The translations under genes were made by a program, and so were the position numbers. Below are positions 36,127 through 46,432 of a stretch of 64,000 nucleotides of DNA, one piece after another. The notes below the pieces were generated by a model. The model was not told where the DNA came from. It did no database searches and worked only from the letters and a program-made list of their open reading frames with translations. The first letter of the stretch is position 1; each line of letters opens with the position of its first letter. The stretch is taken from the NCBI RefSeq assembly GCF_017916425.1, contig NZ_JAFMSX010000001.1, positions 434,001-498,000 of the forward strand, given 5' to 3'. This DNA is from Nocardioides sp. SYSU D00065. Lineage in GTDB: Bacteria; Actinomycetota; Actinomycetes; Propionibacteriales; Nocardioidaceae.

Positions 36127-36142
36127 GGAAGAGTCTGCCAGA
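36127..36142 (-). promoter_or_regulatory. Promoter-like element of rpsP, shared with rplS
   Basis: On the minus strand TCTGGCAGACTCTTCC, nearly identical to the element upstream of rplS at 33187-33203. It would give an rpsP leader of about 120 bases. Sharing between two ribosomal protein genes in one cluster suggests common control. Confidence 0.5.
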
Positions 36143-36202
36143 CGTACGCCGCGCACCACCAATCCGGCCAGGGCTCCGCCGACGGAGCGCATGCGGCGGT
36201 GC

Positions 36203-36859
36203 TCAGGCGGCGTCGAGGCCGATGGCCTCACGCAGCGCCGCGAGCCCCGACACGCGGAGCGGGTGCGGCCCCCGCACGAGGTCCTGCGGCTCGAGGAGCA
36301 ACGCCTGGTTGAGGGCCAGCTCGCCCTCGCGGCGCTTGAGGCGGCGGATCCCGTTGGGCCGGTAGCCCAGCTTGCGCGACACCGCGAGCGAGGCCGGGTT
36401 GTCGAGGAAGGCCCCGGAGGTGACCGCGGCCGCGCCCAGGTGGTCGAAGGCGAACGCGCACACGACCTGGCGCATCGCGGTGCCGATGCCGCGCCCATGG
36501 AACTGCCTGCCCAGCCACGACCCGGTCTCGCCGGTGCGGGTCACGAGGTAGTCCGAGGTCTCGAACGCCTGCGTGCCGACCAGCTGGCCGTCGTGGAACA
36601 CCGCAAGGTGCAGCCCCCACGCGTCGGGACGGAACTCCGCACGCGCCCGCCAATGGTAGGCCGCGGTGTTGCGCGCGAGCTGCTCGGGCGGCGCGTCGGT
36701 CCACGGGACGGAGAAGGGCATCACCGCCGGGTCGTGGATGCCTCCCACGGCCAGGTCGCACAGCTCGGCGAGGACGTCGTCGGAGATGCCGCGCAGCACC
36801 AGCGGTCCCGCCTCGATGGTGAGGCCCAGCGGCGGGAACAGGTCGGCGACGGAGCTCAT
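36203..36859 (-). CDS. RimJ/RimL-type GNAT acetyltransferase
   Basis: A 218-residue N-acetyltransferase. The substrate-side half begins LVLRGISDDVLAELCDL, and the acetyl-CoA site is GSWLGRQFHGRGIGTAMRQVV, followed by SGAFLDNPASLAVSRKLGYRPNG. The domain organisation is that of the RimJ/RimL group, which modifies protein N-termini or small molecules; the substrate is unknown. ATG 36859 has GAGGA seven bases upstream. It is upstream of rpsP but separated from it by a 199-base gap. Confidence 0.88.
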   Translation of the reverse strand: MSSVADLFPPLGLTIEAGPLVLRGISDDVLAELCDLAVGGIHDPAVMPFSVPWTDAPPEQLARNTAAYHWRARAEFRPDAWGLHLAVFHDGQLVGTQAFETSDYLVTRTGETGSWLGRQFHGRGIGTAMRQVVCAFAFDHLGAAAVTSGAFLDNPASLAVSRKLGYRPNGIRRLKRREGELALNQALLLEPQDLVRGPHPLRVSGLAALREAIGLDAA

Positions 36860-36943
36860 GCGGTGATCCTCGTCGAGCCGCCACGGGCGTTCCAAACCGT
36901 TTGTCGGGGGGCAACCGATCACCGCCTTGGCGCGTCCCCACGT

Positions 36944-37825
36944 GTGACCGCCCTCGACGTCGACCCGCTGGAGCTCCCTGCTCGCCTCACCGCTCCCCCG
37001 CGCCTCACCCAGCGCCACCCGTGGCTGCTGCCCGTGGCCACGGCCGTGCACCGCACGCGACGGCGTACGCGGTGGGTCCGCGACGCCTGGTCGGGCCGGG
37101 TCGTGTGGGCCAAGCGCCGCGAGCCCGCCGACCTGCCCGTCCGCGTGAAACAGCACGGCTCCCTGCTCCTGCGCGAGCTGGATCCCGACCGGATGCACCT
37201 GCACAACAACAAGGTCACCAACCTCCGGCTGGCGGTCTCGCGCCTGGATGGTCTGGTGCTGGCGCCGGGCGAGACCTTCTCCTTCAACCGGGTGGTCGGC
37301 AACTGCACCCGGCGCAAGGGCTACGTCGACGGGATGCGGCCGTCCAACGGGACGGCCGAGGCCGGCGTCGGCGGCGGCATCTGCCAGCTGGCCAACCTCG
37401 TCCACTGGATGGTGCTGCACTCCGCCCTGAGCGTCGTGGAGCGCTCCGAGCACTCCTTCGACCCCTTCCCCGACCGCGGCCGGGTGCTGCCGTGGGGAGT
37501 GGGGTGCTCGATCGTCTACAACTACGTCGACCTGGTGATCCGCAACGACACCGAGCACGCCTTCCAGCTGCGGGCGTGGGTGGGCGAGCGCTACCTGCAC
37601 GGCCAGCTGCGCGCCGACGCGCGCCCGCGGCACTCCTACCGCGTGGAGGCGCGCGACGAGCAGTTCCTGCGCCGCGACGGGCAGGTCTTCCGGCGCAACC
37701 AGATCTGGCGGCGCGTCACGGACCGGACCACCGGCGAGGAGGTCGGCGAGGAGCTGGTGAGGCGCAACTGCGCGCTGGTCGTCTACGAGCCCGGGCCGGG
37801 CGTCGAGGTCATCGACGTCGGGTGA
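36944..37825 (+). CDS. VanW family protein
   Basis: A 293-residue protein with a VanW domain from about residue 70: HNNKVTNLRLAVSRLDGLVLAPGETFSFNRVVG and GMRPSNGTAEAGVGGGICQLANLVHW are the family's core. VanW accompanies some vancomycin-resistance clusters but its function is not known; no other van gene is nearby, so no resistance is implied. There is no signal peptide. The GTG at 36944 (VTALDVDPLEL) was chosen as the first start clear of the divergent acetyltransferase promoter. The last 17 bases overlap the convergent amidohydrolase gene. Confidence 0.88.
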   Translation: MTALDVDPLELPARLTAPPRLTQRHPWLLPVATAVHRTRRRTRWVRDAWSGRVVWAKRREPADLPVRVKQHGSLLLRELDPDRMHLHNNKVTNLRLAVSRLDGLVLAPGETFSFNRVVGNCTRRKGYVDGMRPSNGTAEAGVGGGICQLANLVHWMVLHSALSVVERSEHSFDPFPDRGRVLPWGVGCSIVYNYVDLVIRNDTEHAFQLRAWVGERYLHGQLRADARPRHSYRVEARDEQFLRRDGQVFRRNQIWRRVTDRTTGEEVGEELVRRNCALVVYEPGPGVEVIDVG

Positions 37826-38882
37826 CGCCTCGGAGCACGATGCACGTCGGCGTGCGCAGCACCGAGAGGTCCTCGACCGGGTCGCGGTCGTAGACGACGA
37901 AGTCGGCCGAGGCTCCTTCGGTGAGGCCGTCGACGCCGAGCCACTCGCGTGCGCGCCAGCTGGCCGCGCCGAGCGCGTCGTGGGCGGGCATCCCGATCCG
38001 CACGAGCGCCTCGATCTCGCCGGCGATGTTGCCGTGGCGGCTGATGCCGCCGCCGTCGGAGCCCGCGTAGATCGGCACCCCCGCCTCGTACGCCGCCATG
38101 ATGGTGGCGGGCATCGCGGCGTAGAGGTCGGTCATCGTGGCGGCGTAGGCGGGGAACTTCTCCGCCCCGGCCGCCGCGTGCTGGGGGAACTTGTCGAGCT
38201 GCATCACCGTGGGCACCAGGCGCGTGCCCCGCGCCACCATGGCGTCGATCAGGTCCTCGGTGAGCCCGGTGCCGTGCTCGATGCAGTCGATGCCCGCCTC
38301 GATCAGGCCGGGCAGCACGCCGGAGCCGAAGCAGTGCGCGGTGACCTTGGCGCCCTCGGCGTGGGCGGCGGCGATCGCGTCGGCGAACGCCTGCGCCGGG
38401 AACGACGGCGCCAGGTCGCCCTCCACGCGCGAGATCCAGTCACCGACGAGCTTGATCCAGCCGTCGCCGTTGCGCGCCTCCTGCGCGGCGTACGTCGCCA
38501 GGTCCGCCGGCTCCACCTCGTGGGCGTAGCCGCGGATGTAGCGCCTGGTCGCCGCGATGTGGCGCCCGCACCGGATCAGCCGCGGCAGGTCGTCACGGTC
38601 GTGGATCCAGCGCGTGTCCGCGGCCGACCCGGCGTCCCGGATCAGCAGCGCCCCGCCGTCACGGTCGTCGATCGCCTGCTGCTCGGTCGCGGCGTCGTCG
38701 GTGGCGCCGAAGTCGTCGAGCCCGAGGTGGCAGTGGGCGTCGACCAGCCCGGGGACGATCCAGCCCTCGGCCACGGTGTCGGCCCCGGGCTGCGGCTCGA
38801 AGGTGATGCGACCGTCGACGACGTAGAGGTCGCGGGCCTCGCCGTCGGGCAGGACCGGTCCGCGGAAGCGCTGGGCACTCAT
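37809..38882 (-). CDS. Metal-dependent amidohydrolase
   Basis: A 357-residue amidohydrolase-superfamily enzyme. The metal-binding HxH is in IVPGLVDAHCHLGLDD, the later histidines in KVTAHCFGSG and CIEHGTGLTED, and the catalytic Asp in PIYAGSDGGGISRHGN. A homologue (Rv2915c) lies beside ffh in M. tuberculosis. The closest groups are imidazolonepropionase-like or dipeptidase-like hydrolases; the substrate cannot be read from the sequence. ATG 38882 is preceded at six bases by TAGGGT. Confidence 0.9.
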   Translation of the reverse strand: MSAQRFRGPVLPDGEARDLYVVDGRITFEPQPGADTVAEGWIVPGLVDAHCHLGLDDFGATDDAATEQQAIDDRDGGALLIRDAGSAADTRWIHDRDDLPRLIRCGRHIAATRRYIRGYAHEVEPADLATYAAQEARNGDGWIKLVGDWISRVEGDLAPSFPAQAFADAIAAAHAEGAKVTAHCFGSGVLPGLIEAGIDCIEHGTGLTEDLIDAMVARGTRLVPTVMQLDKFPQHAAAGAEKFPAYAATMTDLYAAMPATIMAAYEAGVPIYAGSDGGGISRHGNIAGEIEALVRIGMPAHDALGAASWRAREWLGVDGLTEGASADFVVYDRDPVEDLSVLRTPTCIVLRGVTRRR

Positions 38883-38888
38883 GCGGCG

Positions 38889-38894
38889 ACCCTA
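38889..38894 (-). promoter_or_regulatory. -10 box of leaderless amidohydrolase gene
   Basis: TAGGGT on the minus strand, six bases before ATG 38882; no ribosome binding site is present. Confidence 0.5.
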
Positions 38895-39042
38895 GCGAGA
38901 CCGGGACCGAGCAAGGCCGGCGCGACCGTGGCTCGGCCCGACCCGGCGCGGCCCGGGCCCGGGACGAGTTATCGTGCCGTCACCGCCGAACGGTGCGGCG
39001 ACGAGCGAACGTCGTCCGCTGCCCGCAGGAAGAGAGCCCGCC

Positions 39043-40230
39043 ATGCCGACGCCGCCCCGCTCGCGCAGCCGCGGCGGCTCTCTGGAGGACCTCCGTCGGT
39101 CCAACCGGCGCCTGATCCTGGCCCACCTCGGCAGCCAGGGACCGCTCAGCCGCGCGGAGCTGGCCCGGTCGACCGGGCTCTCGGCGACCACGGTGTCCAG
39201 CCTGGTCAACGAGATGCTGGCCGCCGGTCAGCTGCGCGAGACCAGGACCGGTCGCCCGCACAAGGGTGGCTCCGGACGACCGCCCCTGCTGGTGGAGCTG
39301 GCCACTCCCCCGGGCGGCGTGGTGGGTGTCGACATCGGGCACGGCCACGTCCGCGTCGCGGCTGCCGGGCCGACCGGCGAGGTCCTGGCCGAGGACGTGC
39401 GCGGGCTGGACGTCGACGCGGCCGGCACGCCCACCCTCGACGTCGCCGCCGCGATGATCCGCGAGGTGCTGGGTGAGGCGGGGCTCGATCCGGCTCAGGT
39501 GCACGGCGCCGGGATGTGCGTGCCCGCCCCTCTCGACCGCGGGACCGGCACGGTGAGCACGGGGATCCTGCCGGGCTGGCACGGGTTGAGCCCGGCGGCC
39601 GAGCTGGAGAGACGGATCGGGGCACCGGTCATCGTCGACAACGACGCCAACCTCGGCGCCCTGGCGGAGGTGCGGCACGGGGCGGCGCGGGGCCACCACG
39701 ACGTCGTCTACGTCAAGCTGGCGAGCGGGGTCGGCTCAGGTCTCGTCCTGGGCGGTCGGGTGCACCGGGGTGCGACCGGGATGGCCGGCGAGCTCGGGCA
39801 CGTGCGCATCGGCGAGGACGGCGAGGTGTGCCGCTGCGGCAACCGCGGCTGCCTCGAGACGCGGGTCTCGGCCAGGTCGCTGCTGCGCGCGCTGCAGCCG
39901 GCCCACGACGAGCAGCTGAGCATCGCCCGCGTGCTCGAGCTGGAGCGCCGCGGCGACGCTGGCGTACGGCGGGCGCTCTCCGACGCGGGCGCGACGATCG
40001 GTCGCGCGCTGGCCGACCTCAGCAACCACCTCAACCCCTCGATGGTCGTGATCGGCGGGCCGCTGCGCAGCGCGGGGTCCGTGCTCGACGGCGTACGCCT
40101 GGCAGTGGACCGCTATGCGCAACCGGCGACCGCCGGGGCTCTCCGCGTCGTCCCGGGCGAGCTCGGCGAGCGCGCCGAGGTGGTCGGGGCGGTGACCCTG
40201 GCGGTCGCGATGGTCAGCTCCGGCGACTGA
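39043..40230 (+). CDS. ROK family transcriptional regulator
   Basis: A 395-residue regulator of the NagC/XylR group. The N-terminal winged helix (NRRLILAHLGSQGPLSRAEL, STGLSATTVSSLVNEML) binds DNA; the ROK domain has the ATP-type motif GVDIGHGHVRVAAA, the catalytic-like DNDANLGALAEV and the zinc-binding CRCGNRGCLET. Such proteins sense sugars and control catabolic genes, but no sugar operon is adjacent. ATG 39043 has AGGAAGAG as ribosome binding site. It is convergent with the NYN gene, 7 bases away. Confidence 0.92.
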   Translation: MPTPPRSRSRGGSLEDLRRSNRRLILAHLGSQGPLSRAELARSTGLSATTVSSLVNEMLAAGQLRETRTGRPHKGGSGRPPLLVELATPPGGVVGVDIGHGHVRVAAAGPTGEVLAEDVRGLDVDAAGTPTLDVAAAMIREVLGEAGLDPAQVHGAGMCVPAPLDRGTGTVSTGILPGWHGLSPAAELERRIGAPVIVDNDANLGALAEVRHGAARGHHDVVYVKLASGVGSGLVLGGRVHRGATGMAGELGHVRIGEDGEVCRCGNRGCLETRVSARSLLRALQPAHDEQLSIARVLELERRGDAGVRRALSDAGATIGRALADLSNHLNPSMVVIGGPLRSAGSVLDGVRLAVDRYAQPATAGALRVVPGELGERAEVVGAVTLAVAMVSSGD

Positions 40231-40237
40231 CGCGCCC

Positions 40238-40609
40238 TCAGAGCCGGTCGAGCAGCCAGGACGGGCTCAGGACCTGGGCAGGGGCCACGTTGGCGGCCAG
40301 CGCCCGGTCGGCGGTGACCACGACCACCCGCGCGCCGAGGGCCGCGGCCCGGCGGGCCTGCTCGCGGATCTCCGCGTCACCGTCGCGGGCGGCGTGCACC
40401 GTGGTGACGTGCGCGTCCCGGCCGGCGCGGACACCGCCCTTGGCCTGCCCCTCGAGCACCAGCACGATCTGGTCGTAGGGAGTGTCCGCGACCAGCAGCC
40501 GCTCGTGCAGCCGCCGCGCGGCGCCGGCGCGGTCGCGCCACCAGCCGTCCGGCACCGAGCCGACGACGTTGGCTCCGTCGACGACGAGGGTGGTGGGCAC
40601 ACCGCTCAC
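40238..40609 (-). CDS. NYN/PIN-like nuclease-fold protein
   Basis: A 123-residue protein with TLVVDGANVVGS at the N-terminus and VVVVTADRALAANV near the end, the aspartates expected of the NYN/PIN metal site; the middle segment QIVLVLEGQAKG fits the same fold. Related proteins (YacP group) are RNA-processing nucleases. The GTG at 40609 overlaps the ffh stop in GTGA, so it is coupled to SRP synthesis; a GTG at 40600 is an alternative. Confidence 0.82.
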   Translation of the reverse strand: MSGVPTTLVVDGANVVGSVPDGWWRDRAGAARRLHERLLVADTPYDQIVLVLEGQAKGGVRAGRDAHVTTVHAARDGDAEIREQARRAAALGARVVVVTADRALAANVAPAQVLSPSWLLDRL

Positions 40610-42195
40610 TTGAGGAACTGGGAGAAGTCCTTGGGGAGGTTGAGCTGCTCGGCGGCCTTCTCGTAGTCGAGCTCGGCGCCCTCGGCGTTGCCGAACGCGC
40701 TGCCGGCCCTGGCGCCGCCCGCCGCCTGCCGGGCGGCCTTCTGCTGGGCGGCCTTGGCGGGATTGCCCGAGACGCGCTTGCCCTTCTTGCCCTTCTGGGC
40801 GGGCTGGCGCGCGCCGGCGCGCTTGCCGCCGCCGAGCCCCGGCATCCCCGGCATCCCCGGCATCCCGGGCACGCCGCCGCCGCGTGCCATCTGCTCCATC
40901 ATCTTGCGCGCCTCGAAGAAGCGGTCGACGAGCTGGTTGACGTCGGAGACCTGGCGACCCGATCCCTTGGCGATGCGGGCGCGGCGGGAGCCGTCGATGA
41001 TCTTGGGGTTCTCCCGCTCGGCGGGGGTCATCGACTGGATGATCGCCTGGATGCGGTCGATCTCGCGCTCGTCGAAGTTCTCCAGCTGGTCGCGGAACTG
41101 ACCCATCCCGGGCAGCATCCCCATGATCTTGGTCATCGAGCCCAGCTTGCGGATCTGCATCATCTGCTGCAGGAAGTCCTCCAGCGTGAAGCCGCCCTTG
41201 GTGCCGAGCTTCTCCGCGGCCTTCATGGCCTGCTCGGAGTCGAACGCCTTCTCGGCCTGCTCGATCAGGGTGAGCATGTCGCCCATGTCGAGGATGCGCG
41301 AGGCCATCCGGTCGGGGTGGAACAGGTCGAAGTCGGTCATCTTCTCGCCGCTGGAGGCGAACATGACCGGCTTGCCGGTGATCGAGCGGATCGACAGCGC
41401 TGCCCCACCGCGGGCGTCGCCGTCGAGCTTGGTCAGCACCACGCCGTCGTAGCCGACGCCGTCGAGGAAGGCCTGCGCGGTGGTCACCGCGTCCTGGCCG
41501 ATCATCGCGTCGACGACGAAGAGCACCTCGTCGGGCTGCACGGCGTCGCGGATGTCGGCGGCCTGCCGCATGAGGGTCTCGTCGACGCCGAGGCGACCGG
41601 CGGTGTCGATGATGACGACGTCGTGGAGGCGACGCTTGGCCTCCTCGATCGAGGCGCGGGCAACCTCGACGGGGTCGCCGCCGTGCTCGACACCCTGGGC
41701 GTTGCCCGGCTCGGGGGCGAAGACGGGTACGCCGACCCGCTCGCCGTTGACCTGGAGCTGCTGGACCGCGTTGGGCCGCTGCAGGTCGGCGGCGACGAGC
41801 ATCGGGGTCTTGTCCTGCTCCTTCAGCCACAGCGCGAGCTTGGCCGCGAGGGTCGTCTTGCCGGCTCCCTGGAGACCGGCGAGCAGGATGACCGTGGGTC
41901 CGGACTTGGCGTAGCGCAGGCGGCGGGTCTCGCCGCCGAGGATCGCGACGAGCTCCTCGTGGACGATCTTGATGATCTGCTGCGCGGGGTTGAGCGCGCC
42001 GCTGACCTCCTCCGAGCGAGCCCGCTCCTTCACCGCGGCGACGAACTCCTTGACGACCGGCAGCGCGACGTCGGCCTCGAGAAGCGCGATCCGGATCTCG
42101 CGTGCGGTGGCGTCGATGTCGGCCTCGGAGAGCCGACCCTTGCCGCGCAGGTTCTTGAAGGTGTCGGCAAGGCGGTCGGAGAGTGTGGCGAACAC
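40606..42195 (-). CDS. ffh: Signal recognition particle protein Ffh
   Basis: Ffh binds signal sequences with 4.5S RNA and docks to FtsY for co-translational membrane insertion. It has 529 residues: N domain, GTPase G domain (GLQGAGKTT, DTAGRLGVDE, TKLDGDARGG) and M domain rich in methionine (ARGGGVPGMPGMPGMPG) with a lysine/alanine-rich tail. A TAGGCT -10 box at 42251-42256 gives a short leader. Confidence 0.97.
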   Translation of the reverse strand: MFATLSDRLADTFKNLRGKGRLSEADIDATAREIRIALLEADVALPVVKEFVAAVKERARSEEVSGALNPAQQIIKIVHEELVAILGGETRRLRYAKSGPTVILLAGLQGAGKTTLAAKLALWLKEQDKTPMLVAADLQRPNAVQQLQVNGERVGVPVFAPEPGNAQGVEHGGDPVEVARASIEEAKRRLHDVVIIDTAGRLGVDETLMRQAADIRDAVQPDEVLFVVDAMIGQDAVTTAQAFLDGVGYDGVVLTKLDGDARGGAALSIRSITGKPVMFASSGEKMTDFDLFHPDRMASRILDMGDMLTLIEQAEKAFDSEQAMKAAEKLGTKGGFTLEDFLQQMMQIRKLGSMTKIMGMLPGMGQFRDQLENFDEREIDRIQAIIQSMTPAERENPKIIDGSRRARIAKGSGRQVSDVNQLVDRFFEARKMMEQMARGGGVPGMPGMPGMPGLGGGKRAGARQPAQKGKKGKRVSGNPAKAAQQKAARQAAGGARAGSAFGNAEGAELDYEKAAEQLNLPKDFSQFLK

Positions 42196-42250
42196 GGTGT
42201 GGGTCTGTCCCTCGCATCGGTGGCTGAGTCAGGGGGTGGTACGACGTCCC

Positions 42251-42256
42251 AGCCTA
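42251..42256 (-). promoter_or_regulatory. Predicted -10 box of ffh promoter
   Basis: TAGGCT on the minus strand, 55 bases before the ffh start, in the 106-base gap after glnD. It would separate ffh from the nitrogen operon upstream. Confidence 0.35.
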
Positions 42257-42301
42257 ACGGCCGGGGCACGCCCCACGTGCCTCGACGGACGACCTCGCTC
42301 G

Positions 42302-44524
42302 TCAGCCGCCGAGCGCGGTGCGGACCGCGTGCGCTGCCGCGGCCGCCCGCTCCTCGCTCGGCCGCACCCCGCCGACCTCCTGCACGTAGAACACGTCGAC
42401 GGCCTGCGGCCCGAGCGTCGACACGTGCGCGGAGGCCACGGTGAGCCCGAGGCCGGCCAGCGTGGTGAGCACGCGATGGACCACGCCCGGGCGGTCGGAG
42501 GTGCGGATCTCCAGCACCAGCGAGGCGCGCGAGGCGTCCGCACGCACCTCGACGATCGGCGGCAGCTCGTCGTCGGCACGAGCCGACAGGCCGGGCAGGC
42601 GCTGGTCGCCGTCGACCACGCGGCGGATCCGCTCCCGCACGACCGCGGCGTCGAGGTAGGCGTCGGGCACCTCCCAGGAGCTGACGCCCCACTCGCCCTC
42701 CGCGTCGACCTGTCCCCAGGCGCGGGCGGCCTGCACCGGCACCCGCAGGGCGGCCAGACCGCCGGCGACGTCGGCGAGCAGCCCCACCCTGTCGGCGGCG
42801 ATCACGGTCACGGTCGCGCCCGCCTCGTGCGGCGTGACCTCGACCGACACCGCGCCCGCCTCGCGCCGTACGACGTCGGGGACGGGCACGGGCTCGGCCG
42901 GCGGGACCGGCGCGACGTCGACGCCCAGCGCGGAGGAGGCACGGGACACCAGGCGATCGACCAGCGAGGCACGCCACGTCGTCCAGGCCGCCGCGGACGC
43001 CGCCTTGGCGTCGGCCTCGGTGAGGGCCCGCAGCAGCTCCAGGCTGGCCGCGTCGGGGACGTGGGTGAGCAGCTCGGCGGTGGTGGCCGGGTCGTCGGGG
43101 TCGCGGGTCGTGGCGAGGTCGGCCAGGAGCAGGTGCCATCGCACGAGCGAGGCGACCACCTCGGCGTCGAGGTCGGTGAACCCCATCCGGGTCACGACCT
43201 TGCGGGCGACCGGCTCGCCGGCGACCGAGTGGTCGTGCAGCGAGCTCTTGCCGATGTCGTGCAGCAGGGCCGCGACCAGCAGGAGGTCGGGTCGGCGGAC
43301 GCCGCGGATCAGCGCCCCCGCCTCCGCGCACGTCTCCACGACGTGGCGGTCGACGGTGAAGCGGTGGACGGGCGAGGCGTGCGGCAGCAGCCGGATCTGC
43401 TCCCACTCGGGCAGGAAGGTCGCGATGCCCTCGACCTCGTCGAGCGTCTCCCACACCGGGACGAGCGCGGGCCCACTGGCCAGCAGCCGCACCAGGGCGT
43501 CGCGGGCGGGAGCCGGCCACGGCGCCGGGAGCGCGGCGCCCTCGCGGACCAGCCGCGCGGCGGTGGTCGGGGCGAGGACGGCGTCCCGTGACGCCGCCTC
43601 GGCAGCGGCGCGGAGCAGGAGGGTCGGGTCGTCACCGGGCCGGGTGCCGGCGTCGAGGACGATCTCGCCCCGCGAGAGCGCGATGCCGGGCGCCACGCGC
43701 TCGAGCGCCGGCGTCCGGCGCCCCTTCTCCCCCGTCGGACGCGTGGTCACCGAGTCCGTACGACGCCACGCCAGGCGCGAGAGGTGCCCGATCCGGCGCC
43801 CGAGCGAGCGCACGTGCCGCTGGGCCGCCTCGGCGTCGGCGAGGTCGAGGCGCTCGGCGAGCGGCGCCCACATCTCGGGCCCGATGCGGTCGCTGGGCCG
43901 TCCGGCGAGCTCGTGCACCTCGTCGCGCACGTCGAGGAGCAGCTGGCGCGCCGCCTCGAGGGCCGGGGTGGAGGCGTCGACGAGCCAGCTGGCCTCGATG
44001 GCGCGCAGCACCCCGGCGTCGCGCAGGCCGCCCTCGGCCTCCTTGACGTCGGGCACCGAGACGTGCGCGAGCTCGCCGGTCACGCCGTGCCGCTTGCGGG
44101 TCAGCGCCCGGAGCTCGGGCAGCCGGGTGCGGGCCTGTCGCCGCCAGTCGGCCAGCATCGTGGTGCGCAGGCGCAGGGTCAGTCCCGGGTCGCCGGCGAG
44201 GTGCCGGGCGTCGAGCAGCCCGAGGGCCACCCGGAGGTCGGCCGCCGCCTCGAGCACCTCGGTCATGGAGCGCACGGAGTGGTCCAGCCGACGCCCCGAG
44301 TCCCACAGCGGGTACCACAGGGTGCTGCCCAGGTCGCCGAGGTCGAGGCCGTCGTCGTGCACGAGCACCACGTCGAGGTCCGAGTGCGGGGCGAGCTCCC
44401 CGCGCCCGTAGCCCCCGACCGCGACCAGGGCCACTCCGGCGGCGGGCCCCGCACAGGCGGCGTACGCCTGTCGGCAGAGCTCGTCGGCCGAGGTGGCCCT
44501 GGCCTGTCGTCCCGCTGCGCTCAC
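42302..44524 (-). CDS. glnD: PII uridylyl/adenylyltransferase GlnD
   Basis: A 740-residue nitrogen sensor that modifies PII at the T-loop tyrosine and removes the group when glutamine is high; in actinobacteria the group is AMP. The nucleotidyltransferase site is VGGYGRGELAPHSDLDVVLV (residues 36-55), the HD hydrolase has LLHDIGKSSLHDHS, and two ACT domains (around 570-640 and 665-735) bind glutamine. The GTG start at 44524 is 28 bases after glnB. Its substrate PII and the transporter Amt are directly upstream. Confidence 0.95.
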   Translation of the reverse strand: MSAAGRQARATSADELCRQAYAACAGPAAGVALVAVGGYGRGELAPHSDLDVVLVHDDGLDLGDLGSTLWYPLWDSGRRLDHSVRSMTEVLEAAADLRVALGLLDARHLAGDPGLTLRLRTTMLADWRRQARTRLPELRALTRKRHGVTGELAHVSVPDVKEAEGGLRDAGVLRAIEASWLVDASTPALEAARQLLLDVRDEVHELAGRPSDRIGPEMWAPLAERLDLADAEAAQRHVRSLGRRIGHLSRLAWRRTDSVTTRPTGEKGRRTPALERVAPGIALSRGEIVLDAGTRPGDDPTLLLRAAAEAASRDAVLAPTTAARLVREGAALPAPWPAPARDALVRLLASGPALVPVWETLDEVEGIATFLPEWEQIRLLPHASPVHRFTVDRHVVETCAEAGALIRGVRRPDLLLVAALLHDIGKSSLHDHSVAGEPVARKVVTRMGFTDLDAEVVASLVRWHLLLADLATTRDPDDPATTAELLTHVPDAASLELLRALTEADAKAASAAAWTTWRASLVDRLVSRASSALGVDVAPVPPAEPVPVPDVVRREAGAVSVEVTPHEAGATVTVIAADRVGLLADVAGGLAALRVPVQAARAWGQVDAEGEWGVSSWEVPDAYLDAAVVRERIRRVVDGDQRLPGLSARADDELPPIVEVRADASRASLVLEIRTSDRPGVVHRVLTTLAGLGLTVASAHVSTLGPQAVDVFYVQEVGGVRPSEERAAAAAHAVRTALGG

Positions 44525-44552
44525 GAGCGTGCAGTCCCGAGAAGGTGTGACA

Positions 44553-46384
<1,832 letters not shown>

Positions 46385-46420
46385 GGTGTGTGAACCGGAC
46401 GGCCCGAGCGGGCGCCTTGT

Positions 46421-46426
46421 TAGTGT
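46421..46426 (+). promoter_or_regulatory. -10 box of leaderless glycosyltransferase gene
   Basis: TAGTGT, six bases before GTG 46433, with no ribosome binding site. It decides the start of the rhamnan-synthesis-type gene. Confidence 0.5.
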
Positions 46427-46432
46427 TCGGCC

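Noticed and set aside
36944-37825. VanW gene as part of a vancomycin-resistance cluster
   Set aside because: No vanS, vanR, vanH, vanA or vanX homologue is nearby; VanW domains are common in actinobacteria outside resistance clusters.
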